A stretch of 21,762 nucleotides of DNA from a virus, in IMG/VR virus record IMGVR_UViG_3300024318_000017, positions 1-21,762 of that record; one strand, 5' to 3'. Below the pieces are notes generated by a model, which was not told the origin of the DNA, searched no databases, and saw only the letters and a program-made list of their open reading frames with translations. This document shows positions 14,027 to 20,517 of the stretch, one piece after another (positions within the stretch are counted from its first letter, which is position 1; the number at the start of each line of letters is the position of its first letter). The position numbers were made by a program, and so were the translations under genes.

Positions 14027-16741
14027 TTAAATGGGGCTTAATAACCCGCCAATCAATCTAGCCTGGTCCCTGGCCCTTTGATCCCTCTCATCCACAAAGC
14101 TGTAGTCTAAAAGTCCGCCCAGGCGATCACGCAAGGGGGTGCGCTTTGGCATGGTCATAGTGGATATGGCTGTAGGAAGCTGAGACACAAAGTCTACTGT
14201 ATCGACAGCCCCCTCAAGGGCTCCCATTCCCATCTCACCAATGGTCGGCAGAATCTGTGAGCGGCGGTATGCAGCCAGCTCTGGGGATACCTGGCCAAAT
14301 GAAGCAGACCCCATGTCACGCAACCTAGCGTCTTCACGCATCAATAAGCCAAACTTCTGGGCTTCTGCTGCCTGGGCTCTCTGGTTAATGTTGGCGTACT
14401 CGTTAACCATGTCGCCAAATGATTGCTCCTGCACTACAGGGGCTTCACGGTATTCGGGAGCATTTGACCTAACGTCAGGATATTTTAAATACTCAAGCTC
14501 CCGAAAGAGCTCATCGTCACTGCCTGCCCTGAAAATCTGTTGGCTTCTAGGCTCGAACACATCTTCCGACAACTCCAAGGGGGTTGCTCTAAGAAAATCA
14601 GGTTTCATCTTGTCCCTGGTTTCAACATTTCTTGCCTCAACCTCGCCCATTAATCCTTTGTACATACCATAGGGAGACCTTGCGCCTGCCTCGCCAACCG
14701 TATCGGCATTAAACCTGTCAGAAATTTGCTTTTCGACTCGGAGGCGCTCCAGGTCACTCATCTCTTGCAAAGACATAGAGCGTTGACCAACATCGCTTAT
14801 TTTTTGTTCCAGCTCTTGCAGTCGGCCACTTCCAGTGGGGGTCAATCCTACGCGCTCATAAAAAGAATCTTTTATTCTTTCCTCTTCTGCAAACTGTTTC
14901 TGATTGCCTCCAGCCGCAAACCCTTCTCTATCTTGGATTGAGTGCTGAAGCTCATGCAGCAATGTTGCTCTTTGCTCGGCTGGCGAGCTTTTGCCGCTGA
15001 TAACAATTGTTTCGGGCTGCCTTTCACCAAACTCATCAAAATAACCTTCTCGGTGGAACCCTTGTCCTTCCGGCATATTCTTATCGACTGTAAAAGCAAT
15101 ATCGCCTAAAGAACCAAAAAAGCCGCGAGACCCGTATTCTTCAATCTCACCATCCATGTCTCTAACAGTGGGCTTTCTGCCGCCTTTTTCATATTGAGAC
15201 AGCAGCTCTGGGTCATCAATGACATCAGCAATAGTCCCGGTATAGTATTGACTGCCCTCTGCCACTTCAGGAATGTTTATTTTTGTATTTGTATTAGGCA
15301 GCTCCGTTCTCCACTGACCGTCTGCTCCAATCTCCCAGCCGGTACGCTCTCGGATGCTCTGCACATCCATGCCCTCGTTTGCCATTTTCTGAGCCATTCC
15401 CAGAAGGTCTTGCCGCCCAGCACCAAGCTTCGACAGAGACCCTAAAATACTCGCATCACTATCTTCGCTCATGCCTGCGCTAAGCAAGCCTGTCATTGCG
15501 ACTGGAGCAGCTTGTCGCAACAACCCTGCAGGAGCTGCCTCAGCTTCTTGGGGTGCCATTGTGGCAGGAAGCCCGACCGCAGCAATCAATGCCGCATTAG
15601 ATGCGCCCTTGTTGTCTTCTAGCCATTTAGAAGCAGTATCTACCCACCTGGCATCCGCAACTTGGAATAGGTCTTGGCGCTTTGCAATAGCATCAATCTT
15701 TTCAGCGTCATATAGCAAGCGTGGAGTGCCGCCTTTTTTCGGCTTTGTCATAACGCCTTCTAGCTGCTTATAGGCGTCAGGATACATAATCTGCGGTGGC
15801 ACGCTTTGCTCAAACCCGCCAATGTATTCACCCCCAATGCCAGTGTTATATGACGGGTGATTGGTATTTCTGTTTAAGTCGAATCCTTTGCCAACACGGC
15901 CCATCGTAAATCCGGCCTCGCCTAAAGCTGTACCGGCAAGGTCAGGATCAATAAATGCTTTTTCTATATCCGTAATAGTCGGGAAGCCCAGATCGCGATA
16001 TTCAGCCTTGCTCATCTTTTTGGTGAAGGCACTTCTAAACTTGCCTGCGCCTTCTGGCTTAAAGCTGCCCATTCCAAGAAGCTGATCTCTTGCCTCAGGG
16101 CTCTCTAGCCCAACCCAATCAGATCTGCTCTTGCGCAAATCTTCATCAAACTTTTTAATGGCCTTTTTTGGCAGCTTCATAGACTGCGCCCACTGCAGCA
16201 TACCGTCAGCAAAAGCTTGGTTAAAGTAGTTAGCCTCTCTGCCCATCGCTGTATAAACGCCAGTGGCGTCCATTTTTAGGGACTCCATTAAGCCTTCAGC
16301 TTTATTCTGGAATGGAACTGCGCCAGTTTTCATTGAGGCCCAGTAGTTGCCCTCTGGAGTTAGTGGGCTGTTTGGATATCTAGCGCCACCTCTACTAGTG
16401 ACTGGGACAGGCAGGTCAAAACCGCCTATGTTCGTGAGCGTAACGTCTGTGCCAGATATGTCGCCCTTGTGTGGAACCAGGACAGTATTCTCAATATCTT
16501 CTGGCATTATGATGCGGCGGTCATCTAACAGGCCACGCTGCACAACTTGCGGATTGAGCATAGTCTGCTCTTCCCTGGCCCTAAATTGGTCATTGCCTTC
16601 ATACAGTTTTTGGTACTTAGTCTGCGCCGTCTTAACTGCGGTTGGGTTCTGAGCTGACTCATCTGTCAACATCCCAATACGCTTTAAGTTTTCAGGGCTC
16701 ATCCCTTCTGCCAGCAAAGACAGTAAACCTTTAACAGCCAT
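14027..16741 (-). CDS. Large polyvalent protein with HExxH zincin-like domain
   Basis: A 904-residue multidomain protein between the terminase and adaptor genes. The first 370 residues contain a conserved-looking block (LVPHKGDISGTDVTLTNIGG, then FDLPVPVTSRGGARYP and helical ANYFNQAFADGML) of the kind found in MuF-linked polyvalent proteins. A weakly hydrophobic Ala-rich segment spans 382-398. Residues 467-480 (TGWEIGADGQWRTE) are typical of polyvalent-protein domains. The key motif is LLHELQHSIQ at 594-603, with HExxH at 596-600 and GEVEAR at 699-704 offering E700/E702 as a third zinc ligand. This is close to the LPD23-type pattern. Likely it is packaged with DNA and acts as a peptidase on entry (inference). 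The ribosome-binding site is weak (CTGGA). Overall I am confident in gene and motif, less in activity. Confidence 0.87.
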   Translation of the reverse strand: MAVKGLLSLLAEGMSPENLKRIGMLTDESAQNPTAVKTAQTKYQKLYEGNDQFRAREEQTMLNPQVVQRGLLDDRRIIMPEDIENTVLVPHKGDISGTDVTLTNIGGFDLPVPVTSRGGARYPNSPLTPEGNYWASMKTGAVPFQNKAEGLMESLKMDATGVYTAMGREANYFNQAFADGMLQWAQSMKLPKKAIKKFDEDLRKSRSDWVGLESPEARDQLLGMGSFKPEGAGKFRSAFTKKMSKAEYRDLGFPTITDIEKAFIDPDLAGTALGEAGFTMGRVGKGFDLNRNTNHPSYNTGIGGEYIGGFEQSVPPQIMYPDAYKQLEGVMTKPKKGGTPRLLYDAEKIDAIAKRQDLFQVADARWVDTASKWLEDNKGASNAALIAAVGLPATMAPQEAEAAPAGLLRQAAPVAMTGLLSAGMSEDSDASILGSLSKLGAGRQDLLGMAQKMANEGMDVQSIRERTGWEIGADGQWRTELPNTNTKINIPEVAEGSQYYTGTIADVIDDPELLSQYEKGGRKPTVRDMDGEIEEYGSRGFFGSLGDIAFTVDKNMPEGQGFHREGYFDEFGERQPETIVISGKSSPAEQRATLLHELQHSIQDREGFAAGGNQKQFAEEERIKDSFYERVGLTPTGSGRLQELEQKISDVGQRSMSLQEMSDLERLRVEKQISDRFNADTVGEAGARSPYGMYKGLMGEVEARNVETRDKMKPDFLRATPLELSEDVFEPRSQQIFRAGSDDELFRELEYLKYPDVRSNAPEYREAPVVQEQSFGDMVNEYANINQRAQAAEAQKFGLLMREDARLRDMGSASFGQVSPELAAYRRSQILPTIGEMGMGALEGAVDTVDFVSQLPTAISTMTMPKRTPLRDRLGGLLDYSFVDERDQRARDQARLIGGLLSPI

Positions 16742-16771
16742 AACTAAATCCAGTCAAGTCACAAAGGCCCG

Positions 16772-16780
16772 ATTATATCA
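16772..16780 (-). promoter_or_regulatory. Extended -10 promoter-like element (copy C), before polyvalent protein gene
   Basis: The minus strand reads TGATATAATCGGGCC, with TATAAT at 16777-16772 and TGn at 16780-16778. It follows the large-terminase stop codon by 6 nt, and its -10 lies 31 nt before the ATG at 16741. It shares the CGG downstream of TATAAT with the other three copies and lacks an evident -35 box. Confidence 0.6.
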
Positions 16781-16786
16781 TATTGA

Positions 16787-18070
16787 CTACACAATGCCTT
16801 GTAGGTTACGGCGTAATGGCTCACCCCAGCTAGATGATGTGGGCTTGTACCCAACAGCCAGGTATCGCAGCGCATCGGCGCAGTGAGAGGTCCAGTCGTG
16901 TAGAGGTCGTCCACGCCAGGTCATGCCCTTGTCGTCGTAGTCTCGACGGTACTGCCGGATAGCATCAATGCCTCGCTCGCACTTCTCCTCATCGAACCAG
17001 CACCTGGGGAGCATGGAGCGCACAGACTGTATGCCATCATCGACCATCAACTGCGGAGCTATAGTGATTGGCCTCACCCCCAGGGCGCCAAGTGTCTCCA
17101 AGCGAGACTTACCTGAGCCTAGCTCCCTTACCCTGACATCGTGCGGCAGTACATGGCTCTCGTATACATAGCCCTTTGAGTTTAACAGGGCGACATAATG
17201 GTCCAGACCTACACCGCTGCTCTCATAATAGTCAATAAGGCGCACCTCAGCCCCCACAAACTGCGCAAACCAAATAGAGGTACTATCACCTACCCCCAAG
17301 TCCCAGGCCGTTACAACGCCAACAGCGCGGTCGTATGGCACGTTGGTTAGTCTGCCCTCAGATTTGGCCTCTCGCATCTCTACAGCGTAGTAGGCGCCAT
17401 CGGCGTGTATCTTCATCTCACCGTCCCAGACATGGCCATAATCATCCGGGCGCAGCTTAAAGTCTTCTTTGCGCTCGTTGTCTAGGACCTTTGGGAAGTA
17501 GGGGTTATCCTGCCAGTTGATCTCGCATATCTTGCTGTCCTGGGGAGGGTTGACGCGGAAGCGCCTATGCGTTGCTGAGTGCTTGGTCTCAGGGTTCCAG
17601 GTCACCCATATCTCAGAGTCGTCCTCTCGGACAGTTGGGATTAGCTTCTGCCAGGCTGCATCAGATACACCCTCGGCCTCATCTACCCAGGCGATAATGA
17701 TCCTGGCCTTTGACTTGATTGAGTCCAGGTTGCGGCGTAGACCGGCGAATACATAGTTGATGCGGCCATCCTTGGACCTGACAAACTTCTCGCCTATCTC
17801 ATAGTACGACAGAAGCCAAGGGACCGCCTTGATGGCAGACTTGATCTCTTCCAGGGATGATTCATCTAGGGAGTTTAGGTGCTCTCGTGCGCAGAGTATC
17901 TGGCCGCTGTTACCTGCCATGCCATGCCTGTACCCAGCCACTGCAGTCATCAGGGCAAAAGACCTGGTCTTGCCTGACCCTCGGCCACCGTATGCGCCTC
18001 TATACCGGGCCTCGCCTTCAAAGACCTCGACTATCTTGGGAGGGAGCCGAATCTCTGCAGTATCAGTCAT
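16787..18070 (-). CDS. terL: Terminase large subunit (DNA-packaging ATPase/nuclease)
   Basis: A 427-residue protein of the PBSX/Terminase_3 type by pattern. Walker A is GGRGSGKT at 28-35. Walker B is IIIAWVDEAE at about 124-133, with catalytic E131. A coupling motif WVTWNPE lies at 155-161. The C-terminal RNase H-like nuclease shows TAWDLGVGDS (D257, D262), LIDYYE (D280) and SHCADALRY (D399) as candidate metal ligands. It pumps DNA into the procapsid and makes the headful or end cuts with the small subunit. The start overlaps the small-subunit gene by 8 nt. Length is normal for the family and no key residue is missing. Confidence 0.96.
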   Translation of the reverse strand: MTDTAEIRLPPKIVEVFEGEARYRGAYGGRGSGKTRSFALMTAVAGYRHGMAGNSGQILCAREHLNSLDESSLEEIKSAIKAVPWLLSYYEIGEKFVRSKDGRINYVFAGLRRNLDSIKSKARIIIAWVDEAEGVSDAAWQKLIPTVREDDSEIWVTWNPETKHSATHRRFRVNPPQDSKICEINWQDNPYFPKVLDNERKEDFKLRPDDYGHVWDGEMKIHADGAYYAVEMREAKSEGRLTNVPYDRAVGVVTAWDLGVGDSTSIWFAQFVGAEVRLIDYYESSGVGLDHYVALLNSKGYVYESHVLPHDVRVRELGSGKSRLETLGALGVRPITIAPQLMVDDGIQSVRSMLPRCWFDEEKCERGIDAIRQYRRDYDDKGMTWRGRPLHDWTSHCADALRYLAVGYKPTSSSWGEPLRRNLQGIV

Positions 18071-18482
18071 TGGCTGGTAATGGTTCTGCCACTAGCTTAA
18101 TCACTGTGGGCTTGAACGAGTCATCAGATGATGTGTGGTCAATCTGCTGCTTGTCTCCATACTTCCTGGGCGACATCCTGGCAACCTTCCACTTCCTGCT
18201 GTCAATGCGCAGCTTGGCTATGTTAACGGCGTTAGAATCCACCCCCTCACCCAGCTCATCTGCTATGTCGATGATCTCATCAGCGTAGTAGTCAGCCTGG
18301 CAGTCACGGGCTCTCGCGTACTGCTCCGAAAATGCGACTTTATCAGGCTCTGTCAACCATTTCATTAGCGTAGACATAACAGGCATGCTGTCATCCCTGC
18401 AGATCTGCCTGGCGCTCTCACCAAGGGATAGCCTGCGACATATGTCAGCGGCTAGCTCATCTGTAAATATTGAAGGTCTCAT
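18063..18482 (-). CDS. terS: Terminase small subunit
   Basis: A 139-residue protein directly before the large subunit and overlapping it by 8 nt. The N-terminal helix-turn-helix (about 8-42: TDELAADICRRLSLGESARQ, then ICRDDSMPVMSTLMKWLTE) resembles small terminase subunits that bind pac/cos DNA. The middle (EQYARARDCQADYYADEIIDIADEL) is the helical oligomerisation region, and DSRKWKVARMSPRKYGDK is characteristic of this family. It acts as a ring that selects phage DNA and stimulates TerL. The ATG overlaps the previous stop by four bases. Confidence 0.93.
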   Translation of the reverse strand: MRPSIFTDELAADICRRLSLGESARQICRDDSMPVMSTLMKWLTEPDKVAFSEQYARARDCQADYYADEIIDIADELGEGVDSNAVNIAKLRIDSRKWKVARMSPRKYGDKQQIDHTSSDDSFKPTVIKLVAEPLPAND

Positions 18483-18664
18483 TTTAGGTCACAAGTGCAG
18501 TTGACCTCAAAACACCGGCACGTTCTTTCCATGCGCTGGTGAGTCAGGTACAGCACCTCAATCATCATTTGCTTATCCCGGTCCACTAGCGCCTCGGCGT
18601 AGTCTCGGACCAGGTCCATATCGGCCTCATGGACGTCTTCATCTGTAGTCAGTTTAATCATCAT
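18479..18664 (-). CDS. Small protein upstream of terS with C-terminal CxC...CxC
   Basis: Up to 61 residues. The C-terminus is CRCFEVNCTCDLK, with a C-x-C-x6-C-x-C spacing that could bind a metal. The start is uncertain. The ATGATG at 18664-18659 lies directly after TATAATCGG, which would make the message leaderless. An internal ATG at 18619 (residue 16) has GAGG five bases upstream and would give a 46-residue protein. The gene is coupled to terS by ATGA. I do not recognise a family. It may be a regulator or packaging accessory (inference). Confidence 0.65.
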   Translation of the reverse strand: MMIKLTTDEDVHEADMDLVRDYAEALVDRDKQMMIEVLYLTHQRMERTCRCFEVNCTCDLK

Positions 18665-18667
18665 CCG

Positions 18668-18673
18668 ATTATA
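18668..18673 (-). promoter_or_regulatory. TATAATCGG element (copy D), start of packaging unit
   Basis: TATAAT (18673-18668) followed by CGGATGATG. Unlike copies A-C it is preceded by GGG rather than TGn. No -35 hexamer is evident. A start site about seven bases downstream of the -10 would fall on the second ATG of the next gene, predicting a leaderless transcript. Confidence 0.5.
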
Positions 18674-18700
18674 CCCCCAACAGAGAATTTACGCACTAGA

Positions 18701-18955
18701 CTAAACCTCAGTCCCAAACAGCTCTTCTGCCATGGTGGCAAACTCCCGGAAGCCCTCGTAAGGCTCCAGGGCTGATACCTCATCCACCAGGTTGGCTACG
18801 TCGTCTTGCCAGTCAATCAGCTCATCGCGGAACTGTGATCGTGGCACGTCAGTGCTCATCAGCGACTCAATTATCGAGTCAAAGCGAATGATCTGATCAT
18901 TGAGCTCCCACTCAAAGCAATCCTCAAGACTTTTTGATAAGTTTAAATTTTCCAT
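18701..18955 (-). CDS. Small acidic protein of unknown function
   Basis: An 84-residue, helical, strongly acidic protein (MENLNLSKSLEDCFEWELND, FDSIIESLMSTDVPRSQF, WQDDVANLVDEVSALE, EFATMAEELFGTEV). I do not recognise it. The ATG at 18955 has AAAGGTG about six bases upstream and is downstream of a possible promoter at 18986-19014. It is the first convincing gene after the 310-nt gap and precedes the packaging unit. Small acidic phage proteins of this size can be host-takeover or DNA-mimic factors, but nothing here shows that. Confidence 0.7.
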   Translation of the reverse strand: MENLNLSKSLEDCFEWELNDQIIRFDSIIESLMSTDVPRSQFRDELIDWQDDVANLVDEVSALEPYEGFREFATMAEELFGTEV

Positions 18956-18985
18956 GCGACACCTTTATGTCAATAGAATAAAGGC

Positions 18986-19014
18986 ATTGTCCATGTTTTT
19001 ACTGCGAATGTAAA
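18986..19014 (-). promoter_or_regulatory. Possible sigma70-type promoter before the 84-residue gene
   Basis: On the minus strand TTTACA (19014-19009), a 17-nt spacer, then GACAAT (18991-18986). The -35 matches consensus at five of six positions and the -10 at four of six, with ideal spacing. The predicted start would lie near 18979, about 25 nt before the ATG at 18955. Confidence 0.4.
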
Positions 19015-19030
19015 CCTTTCGGATTACAGG

Positions 19031-19099
19031 TTAGACCAGGTCTTCCCTCGCTATTGCCATAAGACCTATAGTTACTACAATTACTCCGTACAGTACCAC
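19031..19099 (-). CDS. Possible 22-residue membrane micro-ORF
   Basis: A GTG at 19099 is preceded, six bases upstream, by AGAGG (within AGAGGTG, 19110-19104), a strong ribosome-binding site. The frame runs to TAA at 19031-19033 and encodes a hydrophobic peptide (VLYGVIVVTIGLMAIA) with a charged tail (REDLV), enough for one membrane span. Evidence is only the ribosome-binding site, the hydrophobic pattern and the lack of another use for this stretch. Chance is a real alternative at this length. It could also be a regulatory leader peptide. Confidence 0.33.
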   Translation of the reverse strand: MVLYGVIVVTIGLMAIAREDLV

Positions 19100-19121
19100 A
19101 ATACACCTCTCAGTTGATTAG

Positions 19122-19193
19122 ATGCGCATTGTATAGAATGCTCTTTAATACCTGAAATGCATTCTCCTGATTCCATAAATGCCAAAAATGCAT
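19122..19193. repeat. Cluster of AATGC repeats and small palindromes
   Basis: Within 72 bases there are AAATGC at 19155, 19177 and 19186, AATGC at 19137, the palindromes ATGCGCAT (19122-19129), AATGCATT (19156-19163) and ATGCAT (19188-19193), and the inverted repeat GCATT-6 nt-AATGC (19126-19141). This resembles a group of protein-binding sites. Function is unproven. Confidence 0.45.
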
Positions 19194-19265
19194 ACTACAA
19201 TGTACAAAGATAAGTCCGTTTCAGCTCCTGGTGGACCAGGCCAGGTCAAAAGGTCAAAGGAGACC

Positions 19266-19466
19266 TCAGCCTAGGGGGTAAGCTATTAACTGATACCCTA
19301 CAAAAGTGGCTAGCAAAAGGGTCGTGGCTATGAAATGTATCCTATGCACTACTACCGGCTCGGTGACCCACGCTCTAAAACTACTGACTTTCGCCTCGAT
19401 GTAAGACTGCCTGATGGCTTTGTCAGCGTAGGCGTTAGCCTCATAAATTAGCGTTTTAACGTCCAT
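19266..19466 (-). CDS. Small protein with one C-terminal membrane helix
   Basis: A 66-residue protein: a soluble helical N-terminus (MDVKTLIYEANAYADKAIRQ, SYIEAKVSSFRAW) and a hydrophobic segment at about 44-64 (IHFIATTLLLATFVGYQLIA). The ATG overlaps the preceding stop by one base (TAATG), so it is coupled to the 151-residue gene. It is not a recognised family. Probably an inner-membrane protein with its N-terminus in the cytoplasm (inferred from the HRIH charges before the helix). Confidence 0.7.
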   Translation of the reverse strand: MDVKTLIYEANAYADKAIRQSYIEAKVSSFRAWVTEPVVVHRIHFIATTLLLATFVGYQLIAYPLG

Positions 19467-19921
19467 TAATGGCTCCCCATAGCAATTCTATCAATATGGC
19501 AAAGGTCTGCAAATGAATCCATCACAAGCTCCTCCATGCTTGGCTCAAGATACGAGTATATCTGCTCGCGTATCTCCTCCAAGAAGTCAGGGCTATCCAG
19601 TATCGCCTCAAAGTCGTCCAAAGCCTCAGATAAGTAGGCATCGTTGTCCACATCTTTGGCGTTGCGTTCTGCAGCATCACGGAACATAGCAGCAGCCATC
19701 CTGGAGGTTGCGTCCTCGCTGTAAACGCACTCCAAAGCCAGCATGCGCTTATCGCTTACTGTGTGTGGAAATACGTCATCCATCCAGGTTGGGTGAGTTG
19801 CAAGCCATAATGCTATCATCCCGTCTTTAGCAATGTCAGGCAGACTTTGGTAGCTGCCCTCCCACAATGGGTTTTCATCACGAATTAAGCCCACTGCTTC
19901 ATTTAGTATTTTGTAACTCAT
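19466..19921 (-). CDS. Acidic phage protein of unknown function
   Basis: About 151 residues from ATG 19921, chosen because it forms a TAATG overlap with the previous stop and has a G-rich ribosome-binding site eight bases upstream. A GTG at 19927 would add two residues but lies too close to that site. The protein is helical and acidic: SYKILNEAVGLIRDENPLWE, DIAKDGMIALWLATHPTW, MAAAMFRDAAERNAKDVDND and FLEEIREQIYSYLEPSMEEL. No motif I recognise. It sits between two genes for single-helix membrane proteins. Confidence 0.72.
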   Translation of the reverse strand: MSYKILNEAVGLIRDENPLWEGSYQSLPDIAKDGMIALWLATHPTWMDDVFPHTVSDKRMLALECVYSEDATSRMAAAMFRDAAERNAKDVDNDAYLSEALDDFEAILDSPDFLEEIREQIYSYLEPSMEELVMDSFADLCHIDRIAMGSH

Positions 19922-20088
19922 TAGCACACCCCCAGGTTTTTACAGTCAAAGTAAGACATGTTTGATACCAGAGCAAAGATGATCAACACTATCAAAACCC
20001 CCACAAAGCCCTCGCGGCTCTCCGCTATATCCTGCTGCGCCTTGATGCGAGCATTGGACTCTTTTAAACAGCACTCATTGATTCGCAT
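19921..20088 (-). CDS. 55-residue single-span membrane protein
   Basis: I place the start at ATG 20088, which has AAGGGG six bases upstream. The longer frame, reaching 20190, would run through a GC-rich hairpin and into the upstream gene. The protein begins MRINECCLKESNARIKAQQD and has one hydrophobic segment (GFVGVLIVLIIFALVSNM, about 27-44), followed by a short polar tail with two cysteines. Its leader resembles that of the 93-residue gene (CAATCAAAAA, then AAGG). Function unknown. A small regulator or lysis-timing protein is possible. Confidence 0.65.
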   Translation of the reverse strand: MRINECCLKESNARIKAQQDIAESREGFVGVLIVLIIFALVSNMSYFDCKNLGVC

Positions 20089-20111
20089 ATTATTCCCCTT
20101 GGTTTTTGATT

Positions 20112-20127
20112 GCCCCCCGTAGGGGGC
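20112..20127 (-). ncRNA. GC-rich RNA hairpin with UACG tetraloop
   Basis: In the minus-strand transcript GCCCCC-UACG-GGGGGC forms a six-base-pair stem closed by C(UACG)G, a member of the unusually stable UNCG tetraloop class. It is followed by AATCAAAAACC, not a U-run, so it is unlikely to be an ordinary intrinsic terminator. It lies between two small genes, with its 3' edge 23 bases before the ATG at 20088. Roles as mRNA stabiliser or processing barrier are inference. Confidence 0.55.
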
Positions 20128-20137
20128 GGTTTGATTA

Positions 20138-20419
20138 TTAAGCCCAGCTAGGTTCATGGTTAACAATGTAGAGCATTTCTCTCTTTTCACCTTTTTCAGG
20201 GTGACCAGTCATTTCAAATTCTTGCAACCCGATATCATTTGATTCGAGCAGGCTACCTATTGTTCCTTCTGCGCTTTTGCGCTCCCAGCCGTTTTCGGTA
20301 AGCATTTCAATTAGGTCATCCATCCAGAAATAATCGCCCCACTCAAAATCTGATTCACATTCGATAAAGTCATGAAACACTGCAAGAGCCGCTGTTTGAT
20401 TAGAAGTTAATTTAGTCAT
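20138..20419 (-). CDS. Small acidic phage protein downstream of a strong promoter
   Basis: A 93-residue protein from ATG 20419 with AAAGGT nine bases upstream. A longer frame from 20482 is rejected because it would run through the promoter and leader. Sequence: MTKLTSNQTAALAVFHDFIE, EWGDYFWMDDLIEMLTENGW, RKSAEGTIGSLLESNDIGLQ and a final strand REMLYIVNHEPSW. The helical layout with a possible winged-helix feel (ENGW-RKSAEGTIGSLLESNDI) suggests a small regulator, but no close family is recognised. It is the first gene after the near-consensus promoter at 20454-20482, so it is probably well expressed. Confidence 0.72.
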   Translation of the reverse strand: MTKLTSNQTAALAVFHDFIECESDFEWGDYFWMDDLIEMLTENGWERKSAEGTIGSLLESNDIGLQEFEMTGHPEKGEKREMLYIVNHEPSWA

Positions 20420-20453
20420 TTGTTTATTACCTTTGTTTTTTGATTGAGGTGTA

Positions 20454-20482
20454 ATAATACCCCCCAACAAATAAACTGTCAA
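20454..20482 (-). promoter_or_regulatory. Near-consensus sigma70-type promoter
   Basis: On the minus strand TTGACA (20482-20477), 17 nt, then TATTAT (20459-20454). This matches 11 of 12 consensus positions with ideal spacing. It lies between the stop of the AT-rich HNH gene and the ATG at 20419, with a predicted start near 20447. It probably uses unmodified host RNA polymerase and may start transcription of the genes from 20419 onward. Confidence 0.8.
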
Positions 20483-20504
20483 GCTTTTCGGTTACAAACA
20501 GATG

Positions 20505-20517
20505 AAATTAATTATAT
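20505..20517. repeat. 13-bp direct repeat, left copy, at the 3' end of the inserted HNH gene
   Basis: AAATTAATTATAT on the plus strand, identical to 21002-21014. It covers the last codons and stop of the AT-rich HNH gene. The two copies are 497 bp apart, bounding that gene. Confidence 0.8.

Larger units (their letters stand above)
18956..19265. other. 310-nt gap with mixed regulatory signals
   Basis: This is the only long stretch without a firm gene. It holds a possible promoter (18986-19014), a possible 22-residue ORF (19031-19099), a cluster of AATGC repeats and palindromes (19122-19193), and the inverted repeat CCTGG-TGGA-CCAGG (19227-19240) next to a tandem GGTCAAAAGGTCAAAGG. I see no tRNA and no convincing intrinsic terminator in it. 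Confidence 0.5.

Noticed and set aside
14241-14672. A 143-residue plus-strand open frame
   Set aside because: Antisense to the 904-residue gene, with no domain pattern or ribosome-binding context. All supported genes run the other way.
17857-18288. A 143-residue plus-strand open frame across terL/terS
   Set aside because: Antisense to two genes with clear motifs. Composition looks like a shadow frame.
19112-19195. Short minus-strand ORFs of 27 and 31 codons in the non-coding island
   Set aside because: Neither has a suitable ribosome-binding site and their sequences show no recognisable pattern.
19921-20190. Longer 89-residue version of the 55-residue membrane protein
   Set aside because: It would overlap the end of the upstream gene and read through the GC hairpin. 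ATG 20088 has AAGGGG at good spacing.
20138-20482. Longer version of the 93-residue protein starting at 20482
   Set aside because: The extension would translate the promoter and leader. The ATG at 20419 has a proper ribosome-binding site.
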